From assembly GCA_022113835.1 (NCBI GenBank), contig JAILWY010000010.1, positions 8,889,001 through 8,953,000 of the forward strand: a stretch of DNA of 64,000 nucleotides, written 5' to 3'. A model generated the notes under the pieces. That model made no database searches. It saw only the letters and a program-made list of their open reading frames with translations, and had not been told where the DNA came from. The stretch's first letter is position 1. Each line of letters opens with the position of its first letter. Shown here one piece after another: positions 41,601 through 55,800 of the stretch. The translations under genes and the position numbers were made by a program. The stretch comes from Atopsyche davidsoni (taxonomy: Eukaryota > Arthropoda > Insecta > Trichoptera > Hydrobiosidae).

Positions 41601-44600
41601 TTCAATTAAATTTTTATTTAGAAATATCTAATTAACATGAATTAGTCATCACTCAGTCGAAATAAAATTATACGCAACAAGGCATTGCCATTTTTAATGA
41701 GACATGTGACAATTCATTACCAAGTTGTGTTTAATATATACAAATACCAATTTAAAAAAAACCCAATCACTTTTTCATACAGCATGAGGCCCTGGCATAA
41801 GCAAGTGTAGTTTGGTATATGCATTCTATTTATTGGTAATTTTATTGCACTTCTTAATAGTTTATGCACATTGAAGTTTGTTTTATGCACAAATAAAACA
41901 TTATTATTTAATTTTATTGTTGAAAATAATAATTGTTATCGAGTACAGGGTCTTATTTTTCATTTTTGTTTTGTTTGTGGTCACAGATAAAATTATGAAA
42001 AGATTCTCAAGTGAAAAAAGAAATTTAAAATCGCCAAACTAATTTTTATATTTACTAGTATTATAATAATAATACTTTGATTTTGGTGATAAATCAGTAT
42101 TTTATATATTAAGAAAATATATCGATTTCAAACATAATCATGAGAAATATCCGTTTTCTAAACCTAAAAAACTATAAAACTTTCAAAACTTTGAAAAAGC
42201 ACACTTTTTGAAAGAATAACACGTAAGGAAAGTTTTTACTGCAGTGAGAAGACAATCAAAACTAGGGTGTTGTTTAATTAAATAATTTTACACCCTTTCA
42301 CCAAAAAAGTATTTGAACACGAATGAAGAGCACTATGTACAATATTTTAATAAAAGCAATCATGAATCCAAATAAAAAATACAAATACAAACATGCTATA
42401 CTATAAACATTTTACTAAAAAGAAAAAAATACACCCTTGAAAAAATCAGCTTTAAAAATTATTGTGGTCACATACAGGTATTTATTATTTTTATAATTGC
42501 CTTTGCTTTTTTCTACGCCAAGTTCAAAATTCTTTTTAAATTGAACACTCTTAACATTTTGAATTGCTTTGTAGCCAATAACAAGTCTTTGAACTTGACT
42601 CGAGCCATGTCTTTGAGAAGCTGGTATTCTAGTCGCGGACAGTGTGGTAGGGGTCCTGACAATTAATTTATTACAACAAACGCCAGTTGTGCTTTTGGCG
42701 TATTGGAATTGAAAGGCTTCATATAGCTGGTGAGCGGTCCAAATTCAGAATGAGGCTGATTTGTCACGTAGGCAACATCTTGTTCTTTTTTTTATATAAA
42801 ATTCCGTATTGCAATATCGAATAAACGGCGCGAGTCTAGTCAGTTAGTATGCAAGGTACAACCGAAACAATTCTCAGCTCAGCAATAAAATACGTATTTG
42901 TTAATTTTTTTAAACATTTATACTCTTGAATATATTTTTATAAGGAATACTTTAAGTGAATATATTGTGATAGTCTGGAGATCTGCCATATTCGATTTCT
43001 ATGTTCTACACGTGTTCAAAATAAATATATTTTCCAGAGTATTTCAAAAATTTTCCCAATCAGTAAAATTTTATAAGTTATTCAATGCAATTTTGTGTGA
43101 ATAAGTATTATACAGTGATTCAAATAGCTAATATTCAAAAACATCAAGTTACATGCTGTTTTAATTAAAAATAAAAATGTTTCTAAATTTGTTAATATTA
43201 TTGTGCAAAAATTAAACCATAATATCCTCAGGTTTTTTTCCAATAAATCATCAGTATTAAATAAAAACTTGAAATGTGTTAAATAAAAGATTCAGAATAA
43301 TTGAGTATGATTGGTGACTTCTACAACACCTATTATGATTTGGAAAAACTTAGTTATAAAATGACTTTTTAATACATGTTGGCGAAACAGGGTGCATCGA
43401 TAGTTAAATAATGGAAAACGATTACATTTTCATAAAAATACCTTATATATATATATATATATATAAATATAAAGTACCATAATATATATTTATAAATGCA
43501 TTTAATTATTTTTTTTAAATTACTAACACAACAAGGTTTTTTTTTAATCTGGATAGAAATACGAAATGAGTAAAATATTAAAGATGTAAATTTCTCATTT
43601 CTAAACTATTTCCCTATCTGACGGTTATTTTATTAAATTTGTTATATTATTTTTAATAAGTTAACGTTTTTTACAATTAGTTTTTTTCAACATTTTACTA
43701 TTATTATTCTCATTCAATTTAACAATGCATATTAAAAGTTATTAAATCTTGGTTGTTTATCCATATTCTTGTAAATAATTTTGTTATTGTTGAACGAAAG
43801 ATGAAGTTAAGCTAATAATACGATACCTTGAAAATTGAGGCGATTTCATACGCCAAACATTTAATAAGTATATCGAACAAGCGATTTGGATGAATGACTA
43901 TATCAAGGCCACTTCAAATTGACTTTATTTCATTCCATTTGATTATTCATATATAAATTATGAATAAAAATAAAAAATAAAGAAAAAACGTATATAATAC
44001 ATATTTATATGTAAAGTTAAATATAGATAGTATTCAACAGTTTTCACGTACTATGGCTTTCAGTGCATAGGGGAATAAATTTTATTTAAAACAGGCTATT
44101 CATCATATACATTCTGTGCATTAATGTATTAACATGCTTTAATTACCAAGCCGACAGGAGCATTGTTATAAATACAATATTATTAATCAATATCCTTTTT
44201 TATTGTATATATCAATATCATGCAATTTAACAGATCGTCTGGTGTGTTGTTATTGAAATTCGTTTCGATTGGCTAAGGTTAGGTTGTATAATACTTTGTT
44301 TTAACAAGCCAATCAATGATGTTTTTTTAAAAAGTGTTTTTTTCAATAAACTATTTATTTAAATCTAATATTACAACATGTTTTAATATGTTACTATGCA
44401 TTTATTTTGTTTAAAGATCACAGTTAACAAACATTACAATTCAATCGATTAAAATATATCTGTAAGATATTTCTCGAAATCATAGTGTGATTTGAAACAG
44501 GATACAATAACAGGATATAAAGAAAGAAGCTGAAACGGCAAACCAAAACTTGCTGCACACTGTCTTTCAAGGCTCTTTGTTCCCAATTTCAAAGAATAAG

Positions 44601-45888
44601 TCTCTTACAATTTAGAAAATACTTTTTAATATTTTAAATAATAAGTAAAATCACTCAAGTGTTTTACTTATTACTTAAAATATTTAAATGGGATTCCACA
44701 AAGTACTTTTTGTCAAAAACTATTGAATTTCTAAATACTTTTTTATGTACGAACTGTATTTTTAACTAAACATAAGACAATGTTAGTTATATTTAACTTT
44801 TTAAGGCAATCTACAGTAATTATCAAACAAATCTATAGACTTGAAATCTACTCTATTTATTTAATTTTATTATTGTTTTGAAACTGAAATGAACTAGCAT
44901 TTATAAAAAAAATGTCCGTTATGAATTTCCTAGCCAGAAAAAATATTTTCGATTTTACGATTTTAGAAGTTATTAATTTACTAGTTCAAATGACTAGAAA
45001 TATGTTTGATAGAGGTTCCGAGGCTTTAACTTTTCAAAGGAAAATTAAGCATGTATTTGAGTTTTATTTATTTTAGGTTCAAGCGCAGTATATTTAAAAT
45101 TACTGGACTGAATGTTTGTTAAGTCATTACCAAGCGAGGTAAAAAACTATTTTTCAGTAAACCTAAGGTCAAAAATATAGTTATTTGAGTTAAAAGAACA
45201 TGTGTCACTGTTGAAGTTTCTTCACACTGCAGCTTTCACTTTAATTTAATAACATATATTAAGGATCCATTTTGCGGGGATATTTATTTATAATTGATAG
45301 TTGTAATTTAAAAAAAAAATAGAACGGCTTCAGCGGCGAAAACTTGCGCAAATGTGTGGTGATGTGTGAAGATTTGGATAGTCGAATGACGTTGCAAAAA
45401 TTCGTTATTTAATACTCAAGAAAACCGAGAGGTTCCAAAGATTTTTGATCCAAATTATTCAAATCTGTTTACGCCTGCAAACAGGTTTAATCTCCAGACG
45501 ACCTTAATTTCAATCAAAAAGCCGATTACATATAATTCCCGGATATAAATGTTCGTCTTCCCACCAAATTTAATATGATCATTCCTTTTTTATGTGACAA
45601 GTGTAGATTGTGATTGTGTTAAATTTGCATAATTTTGAGTCACTAAATTGATTTATAAACTATATGAGTAAATCTTCTATTATGTAAGTTATTTTAACTT
45701 TTTTAAAAACAAAATCCGAAACCATCACTAAGCCGCAACACCAATGGCAATCGGCTCGTTGCTAGATAGTAGCAGATCATTTCTATAGTTCTCAAGTAAA
45801 ATTTTAATTGCTAAGTATAATATCCAAATAGACTAAGCAATCGATATAATTATGTAGATTAAACAAAATAAATCATATCTTATATTTT
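38691..45888. other. AT-rich intergenic stretch with two GC-richer patches
   Basis: Patch 1 (41127-41318, plus) holds a 63-codon ATG frame beginning MAGLKRVTENRVVSHCRPTG. It is basic, has no recognisable domain and no evident splice sites. Patch 2 (42590-42880) has no long frame. A small (TA)n run lies at 43442-43466. No gene is supported. Confidence 0.4.
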
Positions 45889-46233
45889 TTGAGACGTATG
45901 CTTATATTGCTTTATCGCTCCCACGGTCAGGTCACATACAGATTGGTCCAACTTCTCATAGGGCACGGCTGCTTCGGCAGCTACCTGGAGAGAGTAGGGC
46001 AGCCTGCGAGCATACGTTGCCAGCTCTGCGTCAATGACAATGACGACGCAGAGATCACGCTATTCAAGTGCTGCGCGACGGAAGCGGAGAGATGGCAGTT
46101 GCGCTGCAGAGTTAGCATCGCATGGATGACGCAGGATCTCATACCATTCATGTCGGCAAGCAGAACAACCTGGGACGCAGTCGCGTACTTCTTCAAGTCG
46201 ATCCAGAAGAGCTGGAGAGGGCTCAGCAAGTGA
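45889..46233 (+). pseudogene. R1-like non-LTR retrotransposon, 3' end of ORF2
   Basis: The frame encodes the C-terminal region of an R1-group ORF2 protein: TYRLVQLLIGHGCFGSYLER, then CQLCVNDNDDAEITLFKC (the Cys-Cys...His/Cys knuckle region, with the expected His replaced), then an R-W-L tail and a stop at 46231-46233. Endonuclease and reverse transcriptase are absent, so the copy is 5'-truncated near 45889. About 165 bp of GC-rich sequence after the stop, including a hairpin (CCTGCGGG...CCCCGCAGG at about 46363-46386), look like the element 3' UTR. The same C-terminal block recurs near 52.7 kb in a related but distinct copy. Confidence 0.85.
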
Positions 46234-46399
46234 GCCCCTCCCTCTGTGACCACGTCTTCCCCCTTTATTTGAAGCATGAAGACACTGCTTTGTAATTTTT
46301 GTCGTTATATGCCATATGTTGCCTCTTCCCCCTTTACAGGAATGCAGCATATGTTGATAAAGTGCCTGCGGGAATCTTCCCCGCAGGGACCATGCTATA

Positions 46400-49300
46400 T
46401 ATATATTAGCTTATATATGATTTATATAATTAGATATAAGGTAAGAAATTACTGATTCAGATAAATATTAGCGATATCGTATGAAAATATTAAAATTGAA
46501 ATTCAGGCTTGTTGGCTTACATTTAGCCAGTAATAATTTTTAATACGTAAGCAGAAATTTCGAGAATTTTGAAAGCTTGTAACATATTTTTTAATTATTT
46601 TTTTTATATTTTTTTCATTTACAATATATTTTATTAGTTTCTTGTTGATATTATCGTTTTATTTGTTTTTACCTTATGAAAAGAAAGAAATTCTCTTGCA
46701 AACCTGCGGTAAAAGTACCCATACATTACCCTTTGCTTCAAACTCCACAGTAGCTGCATCCTTTCTCTCCATGTGCACGTTTCATTTGCAGTAAATATTT
46801 GTTTTGTTTTGTGGTAATTATGTAAAAAAAACCCATATGTTTATTTAGAAAATGTATAAGTATAATTGTGATAAGTATAATTTTGAATAAAAATGGGTAT
46901 ACTGAGTATACAGACAATGTTTACCTAAAAATAGCTTGTGGTTATTTTTGGCTTAAACGATTGAAAAAATATGATAATTATTTAATAAATAATGTTTCTT
47001 ATTAAATGTCATCTATGGGTGAGATTTGGGTTTTGAGCTATTTCGCGACCGAGAAGTATTTATTTAAGTCAATAGATGGCATTTTTTGGAAAACCACAAA
47101 TAGTAACCACAAATTTCTGATTACCTAAATTTATAAGTAACACAAATATTAAATTATATTTATAAAAAAATTCAGATACTCTTCATTTTCAAAAAAGGTA
47201 TAAATTGGTTTACCAAAGATTCATTAATGAATTTTTAAAAACTATTCAACAAAAGATGTCGCTTTTACCAAAATTTTAAAAAAAGAAAATATTTAAAATG
47301 CTAAAAGTTTATTGAAATAATTGAAAATATGTTTAAAATAATTATAAAATATTTATGTTTGTTTAGTGTGTATTTTTGAAGTCATACCTTGAACGAGCAG
47401 GTAGTAAGAAATGTTAATCGTTATCTTTATTAAACATGTGATTTTTAGCAGATTTCCAAAATTTATTGGAGTCACTGTTACTCTGTCATATACAAAGTTT
47501 CAACAGACACTAGTAATTTCAGTAAAATAATGGCATCATACGTTTTCTGTTGATGAAAGACGTCGCGTGGCCACAAAATTGATGTAGTGTCAATTATTAT
47601 ATTAAATACTATTTTCTGTTGAATATATCAATAAAATTTACGTTTTAAAATGCCCATAAAGTTCTGGGTAATTTTTTTTGATGACCAAGTGTAAATGTAA
47701 ATTATGAAAATACATTTGTACTGTGAGAAAATAATATTTTTGTGTTTTCACAAATAAAGTAAATATATAAAAAACCTATGGAAATTTGGGATTTAAATAT
47801 ATACTAATACATGTAAAGAGGAATGTGAAAGGAAAAGATTATATAAAGGAAGTTAATATAAATCATTAAATAATACTTATTAAAAGTCAAAGTATTTTTC
47901 AGATAATTTTAATGACTGTTATTAATCATTTCTAAACATGAAGTCAAAATACATTAACAGTTATATTTTTTAAGACATCAACACCTTTGAACTACTTCTG
48001 TTATTTCGGTTTATCATCACATTAGATATCATACAGTTAACATTTATAATTTGGCCTAAATTTTTCTATTTTTAATGCTAATACATAGATATATTTTTTT
48101 AACAGAAGGTCAAGTATTTAACTTCAAACAAACTACAATACATATATATATATATTATCTTATATTTCACCGACTCTATGCAAGACTTATATTTAAGTCC
48201 AAAATATTTAACGATTTTAAATAAGAAAGAAATCACATTGTTTATGTGATATCTTTAAAAACCCAATTTTTTTTTAGATCTAATTTATAAATAAAACCCT
48301 TAAAACAGTTTTCAATTAAAATCATACTGTTTTAAATCATTTCTGATAAAAGAAGCAAGAATTTCCAAAAATTAAGGATTTGTATCATCCTTGCCTCATA
48401 GCATCATTCTAACAATCCACATTTTACAAAACAACTTGTACTGTTAAGTAAAAAAAAACAGTGTACTCAGTTTATGTTTTGAATTTATTTGGGTAGATAA
48501 CTTATAAAATTAGATAATGATAAAATTGTTTAATAATTTAATAAAATTGACAGAAACAATTTCACGAGAAAAATTATTTCAATATTCACGAAAAATGTTG
48601 ACTTGACATTTCTTAAATCTTTAATTTTTAATATTGACTTTAAATTGATTTGTAACATGTTTCAGTCTTCATGTTACGAAACGATTTTATTAAAAATAAA
48701 ACTTAAATGATAAAACTGTAAGAGACTTGTACAAATCGTAGATATGTAAAAATTTTGATTTATAATATATTTAAGACATTGTATTCCTGAACAACTTTTA
48801 CAACAAAAATATCGTTTACTTTATAAGCTCAACCATTTCAGCATTTCATAAAATGGACATTTTGTAAAGTAATTTCAAAGCTCAATTGTAGATTTAGTTT
48901 TTAAAAATAATTAGTATCTTCATTATTTAAAATAAAAATAAATTTATAATTCTTTTATAAGCTCTATTTTCATAGCCATAAAAAATAACCATTTCCCATC
49001 ATTATTATTTTCTTCATCAAATCTTTTCAACTAAACATTTATAAACAGGACAAGATTCTTGAACCTTCTAATAGAATTAAGTATTTATTTCTTTTAATAA
49101 ATTTAATTTAGAAAGCTTGTGCTTTTTTATATTGAACTTCTTTTTCTCAATATAATTACAAAATAAATAATTCTTCCGTCTTTTAAAAATATAAACATTT
49201 TTATTTTACCAAACATTTAAGTTTTAAAACTGTATTGACATGATAACGAAGAAAATAAGTAAACTCTCCTTTGCCACTTCGCACAAATGCCATATTTTTT

Positions 49301-49466
49301 GTTCAATTCTTTGAAATGTTTAAATTATTGACACTTTTACAAAATTTCAATGTACGTAAACAGTATTAAAATAATTAAAAACTCCATATTTTTCTAGTGT
49401 TCTTAGACTAAAATTAAATATTAGATAAGAAGTTGATACTTGTTACAAATTGCAGTAAATTCAATA
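46400..49466. other. AT-rich intergenic stretch
   Basis: Nearly pure A+T-rich sequence without a frame, hairpin or repeat that I can support. It lies downstream of the minus-strand gene that ends near 49.5-49.7 kb. Confidence 0.5.
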
Positions 49467-49472
49467 TTTATT
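49467..49472 (-). terminator. Possible poly(A) signal of the 49.7-57.3 kb gene
   Basis: AATAAA on the minus strand, about 235 nt after the stop codon. Chance occurrence is common in DNA this AT-rich, so it is only a candidate. Confidence 0.3.
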
Positions 49473-49705
49473 TTACGATGATGTTCAAAATACCTAATTA
49501 TTCCAAAACATGAAAAGAAAAAAAACGTATTTTTTTCTAAAAACAAAATATAAAATCGACTATTTAGTTTCAAACGTATTTGATATGACTTTGTTATTTA
49601 AAATTTTTCGAAAACATGTTTCTACATATCTATTTAATTGTAGACATATAAGAAAGAACACCTAATTTAAATACAAATAAATCAAAATGAGGATCAGCAT
49701 CACTT

Positions 49706-49806
49706 TTAATTATTGCCATCCATGAAACCGATCTTGTCTTCATTGTCGATTGACATAGTTGCTGCTTCAGAACCCTCGTTCTCCAATTTGTTTTTCTTAG
49801 CGGCCA
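49706..49806 (-). CDS. Last coding exon of the ten-exon gene
   Basis: Starts after acceptor 'ccttag' with TG completing a Val codon, then encodes AAKKNKLENEGSEAATMSID and ends in TAA at 49706-49708. Charged, Asn/Asp-rich tail. Confidence 0.75.
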
Positions 49807-52800
49807 CTAAGGAATAACATAATATTTATGCATTAATTGCGAGAAAAAAATAAACATATAATATACATTTGATCACAACTATTATCAATTAATTAATTAA
49901 TAAATTAATCAAGTACGACTTTACAACAACAACAAAACAAATAATATATGTGAAAAATGTCAAAAGTAAGTTTGCTGAAGATGTACACATAAAAAGATTT
50001 CCACTTTCATTTCCTAAAATGTACAAATAATAATGCATAAATTATTTTTTACCAAGTGAAGTAAATTTTTTTTATTTTTAATATTTACTTATATAACTGT
50101 AAATAATATAAAAAATATAAAAAAATAATTTTAAACACATTTCTTTACACGTTAGTTATTCTTTCACAAAGCAGTCATTTTGACTGCTTTTGGGCAATAT
50201 AGGTATACATAAAATCTTGGGCAATCTAGTGTTAAAACCATTAAATTCACTATAAATAATAACAACAATATTACCTTCCTTGATCTTCCTTTGAACGGCA
50301 AGCAACAAGGACTCCAGATCTGAGGATTTGACATCATACTCAGATCCGGAGGAGAAGGTGATTTTAGACAGTGATTGGGCGGGTGAGGGAATATCAGCTG
50401 TAAAAAAAATCTTTGATTTTTGGTCGGCGTTTATACTATTGTACACCATAAAGCCGTCTAGCATAAATTCATACAGGAACATCTCGAGAGAAAAATGATT
50501 TTAGAACAGAAAAAACAAATATATTACCAAAAGCGAAGATAACAGTATAAGTTACATTGATATATATGTATTATATAAATATAAATATATACATATACTA
50601 GTGAAGATGAAAATGTGAGTAAAATAAATTCACCTAGTAAGAAAAATGTTATAAGAAGAAGATAAAATTATTGGTAACATAAATATATCCAAATTTATCA
50701 AACTAAAAAGTGTTTTTTGAACCGCGAAATATAAATATAGTTAATTTTATATATATATGAAGATGAAAGTATTAGTAACATAAATTCATCCAGTAACATC
50801 ATGTAAAATAAGTGTTTTTGGAACAGCGAAATAAAAAAATTCCGAACTAATATGATTAGTAATAAATAATTAATATATATAAATAATTTCTCGGAACCGC
50901 ACGTACGCTTTGAATTTGGAGGCTGCTGAAAGATGAGTTGCTGAGCAACCATCTTTATATCACCTACGAACTCTTTATCTGAAACTCCTAATTAAATATA
51001 AAACTACGACGGAACATCACCGCCAGATTTAACACTGTCCTGTAACGTAGCGAAAATTGATGTATACAAGCTAGCGCTGGTCAAGTGAGTGAGCAACGCC
51101 TGCGACGGTTCAATACCCAGGAAATGCAACCATTCCACTAGAAGACCTGTCTACAGGTGGAATGACAATATTGCGACCCTACGCAGGACATCAATTGCGG
51201 TCAGATGCGAGCTCCAGTTCAAGTGACGGCGCCAAGCCTACACTCTCGATTGCACTGCGAAGACGGCCAACGCTAAGACTGCCAGATAGTCACTTTCGCT
51301 GGACATCAAACCCACCAAAGAGAAGTACTGGAGATACTTGTCCCTACAAGTCTAAAACGACCCATGGGGCAAGTTGTAGCGACTTGTAATGAAGAAATTG
51401 AAGATTCCGGAGGCTATTTCAGGAAGATATCTAACAGGAGTGTTGGAGATGATCCTGGAAGTCCTATTTTTCACTCCTTTCCCCTTGATAAGCCCTGCAC
51501 CTAATACCGCCGCGGAGGCGCACCTGATAGCCGAACTATGAGAGGCAGCCTTGCGACTTCCATGCGACAAAGCTCCCGGCCTGGATAGCATCTCAAACGA
51601 GGCTATCAGACTGGCCATGGGAGAAAATCCCTCGGCGCTGCTGGTGGTATACAACCAGTGCTTTGCCAAACACACTTTGCTGGTGTTGGAAACCAAGCTG
51701 CTTAGTGCTGGCGCACAAGGGAGGCAATCTTGCCATCTGGTTCTTGTCCTACAGACTCGTCATGCATGCTGGACAGACTGGGCAAACTGCTCGAGCGCCT
51801 AGTAAAAATTAGACTTGAGGTAGAAATTGAGGGAAACGGCTGACTATCCGACATCTAATACGAGCTACATCAGGGCATATTGATCACAGACGGGATTAGT
51901 CCATTAGAGGATGAAGCAAGCCAACATTGGGCATACGCGCGAGTTCTTCCTCCCCATCATCCTCGACGTCAAGAACGCCTTCAACAGTGTCTCGGGACCC
52001 TGATGCAGAGGCTCATATCTGCGCACCTCCACCGAATCCTCCATCGCCAACTACTTCGGGGACCACGTTGTCCGATATTCCACATCAGGAACCCCCCAGC
52101 CGTGAGACACTTCACGTGTGGAGTCCGGTAAGGATCTGTGCTCGAACCATCACTGCGGATTTTTATGTACGACGTGATACTAAACACGGAACTGCCGAAA
52201 AAAACGGAGGAGATAGGCTTCGCAGAGGACATTGGCGTTGTTATCGCAGCGAGAACCATCTAGTTGTAGAATACGGACCAGTCGGAAAGCTGCCCACTGC
52301 TCAATTTTGGAGAACCACACCAATGCAAGCGGAAATTTCTGGCGAGCGTGACGATGTCACAGATCCTTTACGGTGCGGAGACGTGGGTGAACACGATGTA
52401 GATCTCTCACTACAGTAAGATGTTGGCCAGCCTCTAGGGTAGGTCGGCGCTTTGAGTGATATGCGGCTAACGCACGATTTTGAAAGTCGTAGTCCTGATG
52501 ATAGCAGGCATTCCGCTAGTAGATCTAAAATGCGAGACGACGGAAGGACAATCTTGTCACTTTCAGGACCGGTGCGAGGACAGATGTCACCAAGACCTGG
52601 AAATTGGCATCCACAAAAGAGCGCTGGGCACTAAAGGTCATTCCGGACAACTTTCGTGGATCTCGTGACGCGACGACTAGGTCAACTTGACTTGGTCAGG
52701 CTGACCCAATTTCTCTCGGGATTCGGCTGCTTCGGCAGCTACCTCGGAAGGTATGGTCAACCTGTCAACGCAAGCTGCCCACTGTGCGACGACAACAGTG

Positions 52801-55800
52801 ACGAAGCAGAGCACGCCTTCTTCAGCTGCGGGGCTACCGAGGTGGAGCGATGGCGACTTTGAAACAGCCTTGGCAGCGTCTCGACGGTGGACGACCTAGT
52901 GCCGTCCATGCTTAAGGACCAGCGAGCTTGTGACGAAGTCACTTGAGAAGACCATGACCCGAAGGGAGAAGCTCTAGAGTCAACGCCAGCTAGATCCCAG
53001 AGCTCCGACCTGAACTCCTGACACTGAAGAAGATCGAGGGCTGAAGAGCATGACAAGAAACCGTTTTTCATGTGTTTCAGCTTTACCTCTGGGTATAAAC
53101 AAATATACAAGTGAAGATGAAAGTAGTACTCACATTAATATAACCAAAAGCGATGATGAATGGATAGGTTACTTTAGCATATATGTATAAATATATAGAT
53201 GAAGATGGAAGTATTAGTGACATAAATTCATCCATTAACATCAAGTGAGAAAAATGTTTTTATGAACAGCGAAATACGAACACAACCAAAAGCGATGATA
53301 AAAGTATTTATTACTTTAATATATATATATACACATTTAAGATAAATATATATATGTATAGACGAATATGAAAGATTAGTAACGAAAATTTACCGAGGAA
53401 CATCAAGCAAGGAAAATGGTTTTAGAACAGGGAAATATAAATATGACCAAAAGCGACGATGAAACTATGGGTTACATAAATTCATTCAGGAACATCAAGT
53501 AAGAAAAGTGATTTTAAACCAACGAAATATATGAAAGTATTTGTAACATTTATATGATTTCATGTCTATCGAGAAATATTTGTAAATTATAAGTTACCTT
53601 CTGTCAAATTCTCTTTAAAATATAGGCGTTCTCCGAAAGCTATCAACAATGATTGTTCAACAATTTCAGGGGAAATTAAATTCTGAAAACGTCAACAAAT
53701 ATTTTATTGCTTATCAATTTTAATTTAAGTAATAAATTTAATTTTAGAAATCTAACACACTTGGTCTCTGCGTTTGAAAGGTTCCCTATTAACCATACAA
53801 TCTAGCAATTTTATACATTCACTGTTGGTTTTCGTTTCAGTTTTATCTGAAAAAGGACATAATTTAAAAAATATTAACATTGCATAATGACGATTAACGA
53901 CTTATACATAGGCTGCTATTTAAGAATCCGGAACTGGCCACTACATAAATAATATTTAAAAAGTAATTATTACATTTGAAAATGGGACTCTTTGGCTGTA
54001 GAATGAGTTTATTTCAATGAGTCAATAAATTGTTTTCAATGTGTGGCGCGATTTTAAAAATTGCGTGTCATTATCACAATGGATTTAACTCGAGAAAATT
54101 TTCGTGCGATGCTTTATTATGATTTTCGACGTGGTCTAACTCAACAGCAGTGCATCGATCAGCTCAGTTCGACTTTTGGGGATCAAGCACCATCAAAGAC
54201 CACTGTGTATCACTGGTTTAGTGAGTTTAATCGTTGACGTCGTATGCTCATGGATGAAATTCAAGATGGTCGGCCTAAATCAGTTGTTGTGCCACGAAAC
54301 ATCGACGTAGTGCATGAACTAATAATGCAAGATCGTCATGTTACATATCGAAAGATAGAGGCGTCCTTGGGCATTAGTATGACAAGTATACATAAGATAT
54401 TACAAAAACACTTGGCTGCAAAAAAAATTTGTTCGCGTTGGATATCTCACAACTTGACAATAGATCAAAAACAGGCTCGTGTCGATTGGTGCAAAAATAT
54501 GATAAAAAAATACAATCGTGGTGCATCATAAGCTGTTTACAATATTTACACAGATGATGAATCCTGGATTTATGCATATGACCCCGAGACTAAGCAACAA
54601 TCAACAGTATGGGTGTTCCAACATGAGCCGAACCCAACAGAAGTTGCTCGTGCGAAAAGCACTTTGAAGCAAATGGTCGCCTGTTTTTTTGGTATACATG
54701 TACATGTGGCTACTGTACCACTAGAAAATCGTAAATCTGTTAATTCGACGTGGTACACGACCATTTTTTTGCAAAAAGTCTTTGCAGATATTAGGAAGAA
54801 CAATCCACAACGCAGAACCATTCTCCATCACGACAATGCAAGCTGTCACACTTCAGGTGAAACGACCCGATATTTGGAGGGTGAAATAGTGGAATTAACG
54901 GGTCAGCCGCCATATAGCCCTGATTTGGCACCCAACGATTTCTTTTTATTTCCAACCGTGAAGAATAAATTACGTGGTCAACGATTTACAACCCGAGAAG
55001 AAGCCGTTGAGGCATTCAAAATCATGTTTGGGAGATACCGCCTTCCGATTGGAAAAAGTGCTATGAAAACTGGTTTCACCGAATGCAAAAGTGCATCGAT
55101 CATCACGGCGAATATTTTGAAAAGCAATAAAACCATATTTAATAGTCAATGATAGTTATTTTATTTTATTCCGGATGTATAAATAGCAGCCCTCGGATTT
55201 TTTCAAGAAAATTCCCTTTAATATTATTTATATATTTAACTTTTCATGCTTTAAGCTTTAATATTTCATGCTTTAAATCTTATTTATATGTGATCAACGT
55301 TTTTATATTTTGTTCAATATGAAATCGAAATATCTAAGTAATGAAAATCTTTTAGTAACTCATATCTAAATGCATTCTAAGTATCAATCATATTTAGGAA
55401 AAATCCAAAATTAATAGTTAATTTTATAAATCCGTTAAAAACAAATTTCGTAATAATAAAACTTAAAAAGAAATACGTGTTTAATATTTTTTTAGATTTT
55501 TTTTCGATAGCAAAATTTTGTATGAAATCGTAAAAATAGTTAGTGATTTATTTATGTTTATATTAACATTTCATTTCGTCAATATTTGAGCAGAACGGTT
55601 AAATTCTAATTATACATAATAAAAAACTATCGATCATGTAAATAGTTTTACCATTAATTTATGAAACCATTAGTTTATGAAATATCATTTTATATAATAT
55701 AAATACTTTTTTTTGGTTTAAAATTTGGGAGCTTTGTATTTTAAATTTTTTACTTATATTTTTGGTATTGCCGCCTTTAAAACAAATAGCTTTATTTGAT

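Noticed and set aside
45981..46350. Minus-strand frames of 96-98 codons
   Set aside because: Antisense shadows of the R1-like C-terminal domain, which has recognisable motifs on the plus strand.
50698..50952. 84-codon minus-strand frame with FMLLILSSSYIYK
   Set aside because: Lies in the intronic tandem repeat; the phases of exons 8 and 9 already fit each other without it.
51981..52259. Minus-strand frames across the R1-like remnant (also 51352-51696 and 52757-53110)
   Set aside because: Shadows of a GC-rich decayed plus-strand ORF2, whose motifs are clear on the plus strand.
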